From positions 1 through 64,000 of the forward strand of contig NZ_JAAKZY010000014.1 of the NCBI RefSeq assembly GCF_011045015.1: 64,000 nucleotides of DNA, in the 5' to 3' direction. Below, piece after piece: positions 8,472-16,449 of this stretch. How positions within the stretch are numbered: position 1 is the stretch's first letter; each line of letters starts with the position of its first letter. The stretch is from Streptomyces scabichelini. Lineage in GTDB: Bacteria; Actinomycetota; Actinomycetes; Streptomycetales; Streptomycetaceae. The notes beneath the pieces were generated by a model. That model ran no database searches and was not told the origin of the DNA. It was given only the letters and a program-made list of their open reading frames with translations. Both the position numbers and the translations under genes were made by a program.

Positions 8472-8588
8472 GGCGCTCACCCCTTCGCACACGCCGATGT
8501 TCCGTGCAGCCGTGACGAGTGCCCGAATCCCGGGGCCGTATGCGTCGGACGAACCCCGTTGCCGAGGAAACCCCTGCCGCCACATTGG

Positions 8589-8648
8589 TCACGCGAGGGC
8601 GAAGTAGCGCAGCCATACGTAGGCGAGGGCGAAAGCCACGGCCGACGC
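8589..8648 (-). pseudogene. Possible C-terminal remnant of an SLC13-type transporter
   Basis: Directly after the CBS-gene stop the same frame continues with 19 sense codons and a TGA, ending VAFALAYVWLRYFALA. A hydrophobic helix ending in WLRYFALA looks like the final membrane helix of SLC13/ArsB-type permeases, which in other streptomycetes often follow this kind of CBS protein. No start codon or body is present, so the simplest reading is an internal deletion that left only the tail. This rests on remembered gene order and a very short match. Confidence 0.35.
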
Positions 8649-9110
8649 TCACGACACGGCGACGAGCAGCCGGTCCAGCAGATGCGAGGCGGTGATCACG
8701 CCGAGCAGCCGCGTACCGGCCTTGTCCTTTTCGACGACCGCCACCAGCGGGCTGCGCACCTGCGCCATCTGCGCCGCGACTTCGAGGGCGGTGTCGTCCG
8801 GCGCGGCGACCGGCGGCGCGGGCACGGACTTGGACAGGCAGTCGCGTACGGTGCGCCCCTTGAGGGCCTGGCACAGCCGGTCGGCGTGGCGCTCGTCGAC
8901 CACCGCGGCCAGCGTCGGATCCTCGATGACGTACTCCGGCACCAGGATCTTGATCATCTGGGAGGCAGGCAGGATCGCCCTCGGGGCGCCCTGCTCGTCG
9001 ACCACCAGGAGGGCGGGCAGCCGATGCCGGGCCATCAACCGTGCCGCCTCCAGGGCGTCGGTGTCGACATCGACCGTCTCGTACTCCACTGCCAGGTCAC
9101 GTGCCCGCAC
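8649..9110 (-). CDS. CBS-domain protein
   Basis: A 153-residue soluble protein made of two CBS motifs (about 1-75 and 85-150), the pattern of a Bateman module. Typical elements are TDALEAARLMARHRLPALLV, the acidic DPTLAAVVDE linker, and a second DDTALEVAAQMAQVRSPLVAV with LLGVITASHLLDRLL. CBS pairs bind adenine nucleotides and usually regulate a transporter or enzyme. The frame stays open far upstream across the pectate-lyase gene, but the GTG at 9110 is the likely start: AGGAG precedes it and CBS homology begins there. A downstream transporter partner seems to have been lost (see 8589-8648). Confidence 0.82.
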   Translation of the reverse strand: MRARDLAVEYETVDVDTDALEAARLMARHRLPALLVVDEQGAPRAILPASQMIKILVPEYVIEDPTLAAVVDERHADRLCQALKGRTVRDCLSKSVPAPPVAAPDDTALEVAAQMAQVRSPLVAVVEKDKAGTRLLGVITASHLLDRLLVAVS

Positions 9111-9452
9111 GATCGGCTCCTGTCTCGTTCGTTGTCCCGCCGTCCCGCCGTCCCGACGCCGGACAGCGGAAAAGCCCCGCACTTCTGATTGTCGCTCTTC
9201 CACGGCGAGGCACGGCGGCCGGCGTTCGGCGACCGGCCCGGGGGAGCCTTGATGCGCGGGGGAGCGAGGATCGCAATCCCGCACCTCCCCGCTCCCACAT
9301 CCCACATACCGCATCCCGCTGCGCGCAATAGTCCACACAGCCGCCGTCATCGTCCACAACCGTCGCTCTAGCATCGTCCACAGCCAGCCGCGCGGCTCAG
9401 GTTCAGGTACGTGTACATCACGCTCTCCAAACCCCCACGGATGGAGAAACCC
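9111..9452. promoter_or_regulatory. Divergent promoter region of CBS and pectate-lyase genes, with three GTCCACA repeats
   Basis: This 342-bp stretch has no gene. Toward the pectate lyase it carries three direct copies of GTCCACA at 9331-9337, 9352-9358 and 9376-9382, with 21- and 24-bp periods. The last two are part of longer CATCGTCCACA copies (9348-9358, 9372-9382). Repeats at about two helical turns suit an AraC-type or multimeric activator on one DNA face, 70-120 bp before the pectate-lyase start. The left part is G+C-rich with no clear site. Confidence 0.45.
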
Positions 9453-10424
9453 ATGCGCAGGACGAGCGCAAGGTTCACATTGATGAGCGTCGCTGCCGGT
9501 ACGGCCGCCGTGCTGGCCGTGACAGCGGCGACCACCGCCAACGGAGCCCCGGCCGAGCCGGCCGGGGACCAGGCGGCCGCGGCCGCGGGCCCCATCGGCT
9601 TCGGCGCAGGTACGACGGGAGGTGCGGGCGGCAGCACGGTCACCGTGTCGAACGCCTCCGCCTTCACCTCGGCCGTGCAGAGCAGCAGCCCCACGATCGT
9701 CAAGGTCAACGGCACCATCTCGCTGAGCGGCATGACGAAGGTCGCCTCCAACAAGACCATCGTCGGCGTCGGCACCTCCGGCAAGATCACCGGCGGCGGC
9801 CTGAACGTCAGCAAGGTCAACAACGTGATCATCCAGAACCTGGCCCTCTCGGGTTCCGGCGACGACGCGATCAACGTCGAGTACGCCGAGAAGGTCTGGA
9901 TCGACCACAACGACATCTCCGGCGCCAAGGACGGCGGAGTCGACATCAAGCGGGCCTCGAACAACATCACCGTCTCGTGGAACCGCAGCCACGACCAGGA
10001 CAAGAACATGCTGCTGGGGCACTCCGACGACAACGGCAGCGAGGACAGCGGCAAGCTGAAGGTGACGTACGACCACAACTGGTTCGACGGCACCAACCAG
10101 CGCAACCCGCGGGTCCGCTTCGGCAACCCGGTCCACGTGCTGAACAACTACTTCAGCAACGTCGGGTCCTACGGCGTGGCGTCCACCGAGGGCGCGGGCG
10201 TGCTCGTCGAGGGCAACTACTTCGAGAACACCGAGGACCCGTTCCACCTCGGCGAGGGCGACTCCGGGCCCGGCACGCTCGTGGCCAAGAACAACCACTT
10301 CGCGGGCTCCGGGTCGGGCCAGGCCGGCGGCAGCGTGGCGAGCATCCCGTACAGCTACACCGCGGACCCCGCCTCCGGCGTGAAGGCCGCGGTCATGGCG
10401 GGCGCCGGCGTCGGCAAGATCTGA
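9453..10424 (+). CDS. Secreted pectate lyase, polysaccharide lyase family 1
   Basis: A 323-residue extracellular enzyme that cleaves polygalacturonate by calcium-dependent beta-elimination. A Sec-type signal peptide (MRRTSARFTLMSV, then Ala-rich to about residue 40) precedes a right-handed beta-helix. PL1 hallmarks are WIDHNDIS (about 149-156), DGGVDIKRASNNITVSWN, and RNPRVRFG (about 217-224) with the catalytic Arg. The ATG at 9453 is chosen over upstream ATGs because GGAG sits 7 nt before it and the signal peptide starts there. Hairpins follow the stop. The GTCCACA repeats upstream and the adjacent sugar-sensing regulator suggest induction by pectin fragments. Confidence 0.92.
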   Translation: MRRTSARFTLMSVAAGTAAVLAVTAATTANGAPAEPAGDQAAAAAGPIGFGAGTTGGAGGSTVTVSNASAFTSAVQSSSPTIVKVNGTISLSGMTKVASNKTIVGVGTSGKITGGGLNVSKVNNVIIQNLALSGSGDDAINVEYAEKVWIDHNDISGAKDGGVDIKRASNNITVSWNRSHDQDKNMLLGHSDDNGSEDSGKLKVTYDHNWFDGTNQRNPRVRFGNPVHVLNNYFSNVGSYGVASTEGAGVLVEGNYFENTEDPFHLGEGDSGPGTLVAKNNHFAGSGSGQAGGSVASIPYSYTADPASGVKAAVMAGAGVGKI

Positions 10425-10434
10425 CGCACCATCT

Positions 10435-10454
10435 GATCCGGTACACACCGGATC
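10435..10454 (+). terminator. Hairpin after the pectate-lyase gene
   Basis: A perfect 8-bp stem, GATCCGGT/ACCGGATC, with the 4-nt loop ACAC begins 11 nt after the pectate-lyase stop. There is no U tract. It probably acts with the larger hairpin at 10489-10534. Confidence 0.55.
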
Positions 10455-10488
10455 GTCACCGCGCGGCGCCGCCTCGCCGCAGCGGACA

Positions 10489-10534
10489 CCGGGGCAGGAC
10501 CTGCGGACGAGCCGTGCCGCAGGTCTTGCCCCGG
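10489..10534 (+). terminator. Strong 18-bp terminator hairpin
   Basis: Two 18-nt arms at 10489-10506 and 10517-10534 (CCGGGGCA... and ...TGCCCCGG) pair fully, with one G-U wobble, around a 10-nt loop. It is strong enough to isolate the pectate-lyase unit from the regulator downstream. Confidence 0.75.
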
Positions 10535-10546
10535 TAAGCGCTTTCC
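10533..10546. promoter_or_regulatory. AAGCGCTT palindrome before the hybrid regulator
   Basis: GGTAAGCGCTTTCC has a perfect AAGCGCTT core (10536-10543) in a near-symmetric frame, like operators bound by LacI-family sugar regulators. It lies about 75 bp before the start of the hybrid regulator and directly abuts the terminator, so it could be an autoregulatory site. Since that regulator has a LacI sensor but an AraC DNA-binding domain, the bound protein may be another LacI member. Confidence 0.4.
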
Positions 10547-10617
10547 CCTACGTTCCTCCACCCGACGGGACATCCCCGGACAGCAGCCCGGGAGCACCCC
10601 TGACGAGTGAGGCACAC

Positions 10618-13600
10618 ATGGCGGAACAGGGACCCGCCGGAGCCGCTGGGCGGCGGGAGGTACCGGATCGGCTCACGATCGGCCTTGTCACGGCGAACAT
10701 CCATCTCGGTGTCGGGGCCACGTTGTGGTCCGGAGCGCTGAGGGCCGCGGAGCGTGGCGACGTGAACCTCGTCTGCTTCCCGGGAGGGCAACTGCGCCCG
10801 GGCGGCGAGGCATCGCGCAGCGCACTGTACGAACTGGTCGGCCGGACAAGGCTGGACGGCGTCGTCTGCTGGACTTCCACCCTCGGCCTGCCGGCGTCCG
10901 GCGACCACGCCGAGCGGCTGCTGCGGTCGCTGAGGCACCTGCCGGTCGTCAGTCTCAACCACGCCCTGGAAGGCGTGGACGAGCACGAGACCCTGACACT
11001 GGACTCGTACGCGGGTATGCGGGAGCTCGTCGGCCATCTGGTCGCCCGGCACGGCGTGCGTCGGCCCGCGTGCATCCGCGGGCCGCTCACGAACCCGGTC
11101 TCCTTCGGGCGGTACCGCGCCTACACCCAGGCCCTGGCCCAATACCGGCTGCCCTCGGAACGCTCCCTCGTCTGCGCCGCGGGCGACTTCACGGCGGGCG
11201 CCGGCGCCTCGGCGATGCGGGTGCTGCTGGACGCGCGCGGGCTGCGGCCCGGCATCGACTTCGACGCCGTGGTCGCGTGCAGCGACGTACTGGCGGCGGA
11301 CGCGCTGCGGCTGCTCGCCGAGCGGGGCATCCGGGTACCCGAGGACGTCGCCGTGGTCGGCTTCAACGATTCCCCCGAAGCCCGGCTGTCCGAGCCGCCG
11401 TTGACCTCGGTCTCGCTGCCCTTCGCGGAGCTGGGCGGGCTGGCCGTGGACACCCTGGTGGCCCGGCTGCGGGGCGGGCCCGCACCGGACCGTACGGCGG
11501 TCGCGGGCGCCGTGGTCGTCCGCCGCTCCTGCGGATGCCCCTCGCCGCTGGTGGCGCAGGCGTCGGTGCGCGGCCGGTCGTCGTCGGTGCACGGCCGGTC
11601 ATCCTCGTACGGCGACGAGCCCGCACCGTCGGCCGTGCCAGAGACGACCGCGGCCGTGGCCGGGGAGGACGGCCCGTGGGAGGAGGTCTTCGCGGCTCTT
11701 CCGTACGCCGGGCGGGAGTTGGCGGAGGCGTTCCGGGCGGATGTGGCTCTCGCAGCCGGTCCCGCAGCCGGTCCCGCAGCCGGTCCTGCAGTCGGCGCCG
11801 AGCCCGCGGTGGCGCGGCGCACCGCGAAACCGGTCGATGGCGCACCCGGCGCCCAAGGTTTCCTGCCCACGCTGGAGCGCCTGTTGGGGCAGCAGGTCCG
11901 CAGGCCGGACACGGTGGCGGCGTGGGAACGGGCCCTGCTGGAGATCCGTGACGAGGCGGTGCGGGGCTTGCCCGAGGCGGCGCGGGTCCGCGGCGAGCGG
12001 CTCCTGGCACAGGCACGGCTGCTGGCGGCCGACGCGTCCCGGCGGCTGCTGGAGTACGAGCGGTGGGTGGATGCCCGGGAGGCGTCCCGCCTGCGGGAGT
12101 TCGGCACGGCGCTGGCCACGGTCGTCGATCTCGACGGGCTCGGCGAGGTGCTGGAGCGGCACACGGCGGCGGGTGGGCTGCCGGGTTGCCGCGTGGTGCT
12201 CTACGAGGGCGCCTGGGAACGCGTCTCCGGGGCCGGCCGCGGTCTGGCGCGGGTCCTGCCGGTCCCGTCCGAGCGCTCCCCGGGCGACCATGGCGGCACT
12301 CGCCCCGAGCCGGGTCCGTACGGCCCGTACCCGGCACAGCTGCTGCTTCCCGACGAACTGCTGCCCAGGGTGGACCGGTTCACCTTCGTACTCGAACCCC
12401 TGCACGTCGGGGACGAGCAGCTGGGTTTCGCCGTCTTCGAATCCGGTACGGGGCACGAGGCGGACCGGCGAGGGAGCCTCTACCGGGCGCTGGGTGACCA
12501 GATCAGCGCCGCGTTGAAAGGGATCAGGCTGTTCGCGGAGGTGCGCCGCGCCCGCGATGCCGCGGAACAGGCGAGCACGTTCAAGACACGGCTGCTGACC
12601 CAGGTCACCCAGGAGCTGCGCGGACCGCTGGAGGAGATCCGGCGGCATGCGGCCGACGACACGGGTGGGGCCGAGGCGCTGGAGCGGGTCCATCGCGATG
12701 CCGACCGGCTGCTGCGGCTGGTCGACGATCTGACGGAGTGGTCCCGCACCGGGACGGACGAACTCGGCCTGGGCCGACGGCTGATCGACCCGCGTCCCGT
12801 ACTGGTGGAGGCGTTCGGCGCCGTCGCCGCCACGGCACCGGGCGGGGCCGACTGGTCACTCGTACTGCCCCGTCGGCTGCCCGCGGTGCTCGCCGACCGC
12901 GAACGGCTGTCGAAAGCTGTCTGTCATGTACTGGACGCCGCGGCACGTGCCGACACACAGGGGGGCGTGGTGCTGACGGCGCGCACCGCTCCGACGTCCG
13001 TCCGGGTCACCGTGACCGCGGTGGCCGATCCGTCCGCCGACCCGCCGGCGGGCGAGGCCGAAGGGGCGGGCCTCGGGTCGGCCACAGCACGGCGCCTGGT
13101 GATGCTGCACGGTGGTTCGTACGCGGTCGGCGACAGCCCGCCGCACATCCGGCTGACCGTGGACCTGCCGCTCCCCGCGTCGCCGGGGCCCAGGACACCC
13201 TGGGCCGGAGCCGGACGCACCCTGCTGGCCGTCGGTACGGGCCGGCCCGCCGAGGATGTCACCGCCCTCGCCAGGCAGCACAGGCTACGGCTGCGCCCGC
13301 TCGACGCGTCCGCAGACGGCGCACCCGCCCCGCTCACCGGTGAGCGCACGGTGGCGGCGGTGGTCTGGGATGCCGAGGCCGCCGGGCCCGAGGAGTGGCG
13401 GGCGGCACAGCGTCTGCACGACGATCCGGCGCTGAGCGGCACACCGTTCGTGCTGTTCGGGGTGACGGGCGACGACCTCGCGCAGGCGCTACGGGGACAG
13501 CGGCCCGCGAACGGCCCACGGCCGGTGATCGTGGTCGACGGTTCGACGCTGTCGCGGGAACGTCTGAGACGTTCGGCGGCCACCGCGTTACGCGGCCACC

Positions 13601-14364
13601 CGGTCCGTGCCGCCGCCGACGGCACCACGGCACTCGCTCTGATCGCCGACGAGGAACCGCACCTGGTGATCACACAGAGGACGCTCGCCGACATGGACGG
13701 GTTCGACTTCGTCGACCGGATACGGGTCGCGGAAGGGCGCCTCTCCGAGGGGCGGCTTGCCGAAGGAGGCTTCGAAGGGGAGGGGCCGGCCGGAGGACGG
13801 CTCGTCGGAGGGCGTACCCCCTGCCCCGTACTCCTGCTCAGCGCCGAAGGATTCACCCACACCGACGCACACCGCGCCAAGTCCCATCCCGGTCTCCTCC
13901 TCCTCGACCGCGGCATCCTCAGCCCGGATGAAACCGCCCGTCTCGTCGCCGCGATGACGCGCGACCGGACGACGGCCGCCGGACGGAACCGGGCTCTGGT
14001 CCACCAGGCCCTGGTCTGTCTTCAGACGCACTACCGTCACCGGATCTCGCGCTGGCAGATCGCTCGGGCGGTCGGAGTCAGCGCCGACCACCTGGGCCGG
14101 CTCTTCCACCAGCAGTACGGCCTCACGGTGTGGGAGTACCTCACGCGCCTTCGCATCCAGCGGGCGTGCGAGCAGCTGCGCGGCAGCGAGGACAGCATCC
14201 AGAGCGTGGCCCGGGCGGTGGGTTTCACCGACCGGGCGTACTTCAGCCGCGTGTTCCGCAGGGTGACCGGCGTCGCGCCGCACGCCTACCGCACGGCCGC
14301 GTCGACGGCCGGCCCTCGGCCGCAGGAGGCGGACGGGATTCTGATTGAGAAGGCAGGGTCATGA
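10618..14364 (+). CDS. One-piece hybrid regulator: LacI-type sensor, pseudo-kinase, pseudo-receiver, AraC HTH
   Basis: A 1248-residue cytosolic protein with no signal peptide or membrane segment. Residues about 15-305 are a LacI/periplasmic-binding sugar sensor without the LacI helix-turn-helix, ending RRSCGC. A linker with AGPAAGPAAGPA repeats and helices (about 310-640) follows. Residues about 640-860 match a histidine-kinase core, but the H-box reads QELRGP (Gln for His) and the N-box Asn is Ala. Residues about 965-1105 match a receiver, but the phospho-Asp position is Gln (HLVITQRTL). The C-terminus (about 1130-1232) is a complete AraC double helix-turn-helix ending GFTDRAYFSRVFRRVTG. It should therefore work by sugar binding and shape change, not phosphotransfer. 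The adjacent pectate lyase is the likely target. Confidence 0.85.
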   Translation: MAEQGPAGAAGRREVPDRLTIGLVTANIHLGVGATLWSGALRAAERGDVNLVCFPGGQLRPGGEASRSALYELVGRTRLDGVVCWTSTLGLPASGDHAERLLRSLRHLPVVSLNHALEGVDEHETLTLDSYAGMRELVGHLVARHGVRRPACIRGPLTNPVSFGRYRAYTQALAQYRLPSERSLVCAAGDFTAGAGASAMRVLLDARGLRPGIDFDAVVACSDVLAADALRLLAERGIRVPEDVAVVGFNDSPEARLSEPPLTSVSLPFAELGGLAVDTLVARLRGGPAPDRTAVAGAVVVRRSCGCPSPLVAQASVRGRSSSVHGRSSSYGDEPAPSAVPETTAAVAGEDGPWEEVFAALPYAGRELAEAFRADVALAAGPAAGPAAGPAVGAEPAVARRTAKPVDGAPGAQGFLPTLERLLGQQVRRPDTVAAWERALLEIRDEAVRGLPEAARVRGERLLAQARLLAADASRRLLEYERWVDAREASRLREFGTALATVVDLDGLGEVLERHTAAGGLPGCRVVLYEGAWERVSGAGRGLARVLPVPSERSPGDHGGTRPEPGPYGPYPAQLLLPDELLPRVDRFTFVLEPLHVGDEQLGFAVFESGTGHEADRRGSLYRALGDQISAALKGIRLFAEVRRARDAAEQASTFKTRLLTQVTQELRGPLEEIRRHAADDTGGAEALERVHRDADRLLRLVDDLTEWSRTGTDELGLGRRLIDPRPVLVEAFGAVAATAPGGADWSLVLPRRLPAVLADRERLSKAVCHVLDAAARADTQGGVVLTARTAPTSVRVTVTAVADPSADPPAGEAEGAGLGSATARRLVMLHGGSYAVGDSPPHIRLTVDLPLPASPGPRTPWAGAGRTLLAVGTGRPAEDVTALARQHRLRLRPLDASADGAPAPLTGERTVAAVVWDAEAAGPEEWRAAQRLHDDPALSGTPFVLFGVTGDDLAQALRGQRPANGPRPVIVVDGSTLSRERLRRSAATALRGHPVRAAADGTTALALIADEEPHLVITQRTLADMDGFDFVDRIRVAEGRLSEGRLAEGGFEGEGPAGGRLVGGRTPCPVLLLSAEGFTHTDAHRAKSHPGLLLLDRGILSPDETARLVAAMTRDRTTAAGRNRALVHQALVCLQTHYRHRISRWQIARAVGVSADHLGRLFHQQYGLTVWEYLTRLRIQRACEQLRGSEDSIQSVARAVGFTDRAYFSRVFRRVTGVAPHAYRTAASTAGPRPQEADGILIEKAGS

Positions 14365-14473
14365 ATGCGTGCGGGTTCTCGTGTTGGACGGGCGATCTTC
14401 TCAGGCCCGATGCTGGAAGCTCGTCACCTCACTGAGCCCCACGGGCACCACGGCGCGACTGAAAGAGATCATC

Positions 14474-15457
14474 ATGGAACAGCGGGTATTCGGCAGGACG
14501 AACCAGAGGGTCTCCGTCGTCGGCCTCGGCACCTGGCAGCTGGGCGCCGACTGGGGCGAGGTCAAGGAGGAGGACGCGCTCGCCGTCCTTGACGCCGCGG
14601 TCGAGAGCGGCGTGACCTTCTTCGACACCGCCGATGTGTACGGCGACGGGCGCAGCGAGCAGCTCATCGGCCGTTATCTGCGCGAACGCCCGGACGCCGA
14701 CCTCCTCGTCGCGACGAAGATGGGCCGCCGCGTGGCGCTGGACCCGGCGCTCTACACCCTCGACAACTTCCGTGCCTGGACCGACCGTTCGCGGACGAAC
14801 CTGGGCGTGGACACCCTCGATCTCGTACAGCTGCACTGCCCGCCCACCCCCGTCTACTCCTCGGACGCGGTCTTCGACGCCCTGGACACCCTCGTCGAGG
14901 AGCAGCGCATCGCCGCGTACGGGGTGAGCGTGGAGACCTGTGAGGAGGCGCTGACCGCGATCGCCAGGCCCGGCACGGCCAGTGTGCAGATTATTTTCAA
15001 CGCGTTCCGGCTCAAGCCGCTGGAGGCGGTGCTCCCGGCTGCCGCCGAGGCGGGCGTGGGCATCATCGCGCGCGTTCCGCTGGCCTCCGGGCTGCTGTCC
15101 GGCAAGTACACGAAGGAGACCGTCTTCCCGGCCGACGACCACCGGACGTTCAACCGGCACGGCGAGTCCTTCGACCAGGGCGAGACGTTCTCCGGCGTCG
15201 ACTACGAGTCGGGGCTCGAAGCGGCCGCGGAGTTCTCGGCGCTCGCACCTGAGGGGGCCACCCCGGCCCAGACCGCGCTGCGCTGGATCATCCAGCAGCC
15301 CGGCGTGACCTCGGTCATCCCGGGCGCCCGTTCGCCCGAGCAGGCTCGGGCGAACGCGGACGCCGCCGCCCTGGCGCCCCTGCCGGACGCGACACTCGAC
15401 GCCGTACGGGAGCTCTATGACCGCAGCATCCGGGCGCAGGTCCACCACCGCTGGTAG
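14474..15457 (+). CDS. Aldo/keto reductase
   Basis: A 327-residue NADPH-dependent oxidoreductase with the AKR TIM barrel. The tetrad is visible: Asp and Tyr in FFDTADVYGDG (about 46-56), Lys in LLVATKMG and His in LDLVQLHCPP. The C-terminal cofactor segment PGVTSVIPGARSPEQARAN is typical. A longer in-frame version from 14345 has no ribosome-binding site and no family similarity in its extra 43 residues, so the ATG at 14474 is used. It follows the hybrid regulator by 109 bp on the same strand and may reduce sugar-derived or general aldehydes; the substrate cannot be inferred. Confidence 0.9.
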   Translation: MEQRVFGRTNQRVSVVGLGTWQLGADWGEVKEEDALAVLDAAVESGVTFFDTADVYGDGRSEQLIGRYLRERPDADLLVATKMGRRVALDPALYTLDNFRAWTDRSRTNLGVDTLDLVQLHCPPTPVYSSDAVFDALDTLVEEQRIAAYGVSVETCEEALTAIARPGTASVQIIFNAFRLKPLEAVLPAAAEAGVGIIARVPLASGLLSGKYTKETVFPADDHRTFNRHGESFDQGETFSGVDYESGLEAAAEFSALAPEGATPAQTALRWIIQQPGVTSVIPGARSPEQARANADAAALAPLPDATLDAVRELYDRSIRAQVHHRW

Positions 15458-15487
15458 CCGCGGGCGACCAGGGACCGACGGCGGCCG

Positions 15488-16366
15488 TCAGGCCGAGCAA
15501 AGGATGTCCAGCGCCGCCAGGCACGCGGGGGAGTGAGGGGTCTCGGGCCACGCCGCCGCCAGGTCCACCAACGGCGGGTCGGCCAGCGGGCGGAAGACGA
15601 GCCCCGCACGGGTGATTGCCTGCTGGGACGCGGGGACCAGCGCGAGGCCGGTGCCGGCGGCCACCAGGGCGGTGATCGTCTGCATCATGACCGCTTCCTG
15701 CACCACCCGAGGGTGACTGCCTCCCCGGCCGCGGCAGTACCCCGTGATCAGGTCGTGCAGCCACGCCCCCTTCTCGCGGGGGAACAGGACGAAGGGCTCA
15801 CCCCGCAGATCCGCCGGGGTGAGCCGCTCGCGCCCGGCGAGTGGGTGCCCCTCGGGCAGCGCGGCCACCAGCGGCTCCCGGACCACCAGCCGGATCCGCA
15901 GCCCCTGTACGGGAGGCGACGGCGGGCGCAGCAGGCCGAGGTCCAGCTCGCCGCGTCCGAGAGCGGCCACCTGCTCCGCGCTGGTCATCTCCCGCAGGAC
16001 GAGCCGGAGATCCGGATACCGCGCGCGCAGCACGGGCAGTGCGCGCGGCAGCAGTTCGTCCGTGGCGGAACCGACGAAACCGAGGGTGAGCTGCCCGAGC
16101 TCACCGGCAGCCGTACGCCGTGCCGTTCGCGCCGCGCGGTCGGCGCGGGTCAGCGTCTCCCGGGCCTCCCGCAGGAACGCGGCCCCCGCCGGGCTCAACG
16201 CCACCCGGCGCCGGTTGCGGATCAGCAGTTCCACGCCGAGCCCCGCCTCCAGACGCTGTATCTGCTGGGAGAGAGCGGGCTGGGCGATCCCCAGGCGTTC
16301 CGCGGCGCGACTGAAGTGCAGCTCCTCGGCGACGGCCACGAAGTATCTGAGCTGGCGCAACTCCAT
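15488..16366 (-). CDS. LysR-family transcriptional regulator
   Basis: A 292-residue LTTR. The N-terminal winged helix (MELRQLRYFVAVAEELHFSR, then AAERLGIAQPALSQQIQRLEAGLGVEL) is complete, followed by the linker helix and a two-lobe effector domain (about 92-290) with LTLGFVG and the PLVAALPEGHPLAG segment. The effector is unknown. It is divergent from the alpha/beta hydrolase at 16450, the usual LTTR-target arrangement, and the A+T-rich 83-bp gap would hold the binding site. It is convergent with the aldo/keto reductase. Confidence 0.93.
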   Translation of the reverse strand: MELRQLRYFVAVAEELHFSRAAERLGIAQPALSQQIQRLEAGLGVELLIRNRRRVALSPAGAAFLREARETLTRADRAARTARRTAAGELGQLTLGFVGSATDELLPRALPVLRARYPDLRLVLREMTSAEQVAALGRGELDLGLLRPPSPPVQGLRIRLVVREPLVAALPEGHPLAGRERLTPADLRGEPFVLFPREKGAWLHDLITGYCRGRGGSHPRVVQEAVMMQTITALVAAGTGLALVPASQQAITRAGLVFRPLADPPLVDLAAAWPETPHSPACLAALDILCSA

Positions 16367-16449
16367 GGACTCAACTTATAGGCAACAGCGATTACTTGAT
16401 ATGCGGTGATTGATTGATTGTCTCAGTGGCCCTTCCTAGCGTCGCCCCC
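16367..16449. promoter_or_regulatory. LysR/hydrolase divergent promoter
   Basis: This 83-bp gap contains a distinctly A+T-rich core (about 16375-16425) with ACTTATAGG and the nearby repeats CGATTACTTGAT and GGTGATTGATTG. LysR proteins bind T-N11-A sites in such gaps. No unique site can be fixed by eye. Confidence 0.4.

Noticed and set aside
9111..10448. N-terminal extension of the CBS protein across the pectate-lyase gene
   Set aside because: The extension is antisense to a clear PL1 lyase; GTG at 9110 with AGGAG begins the CBS homology.
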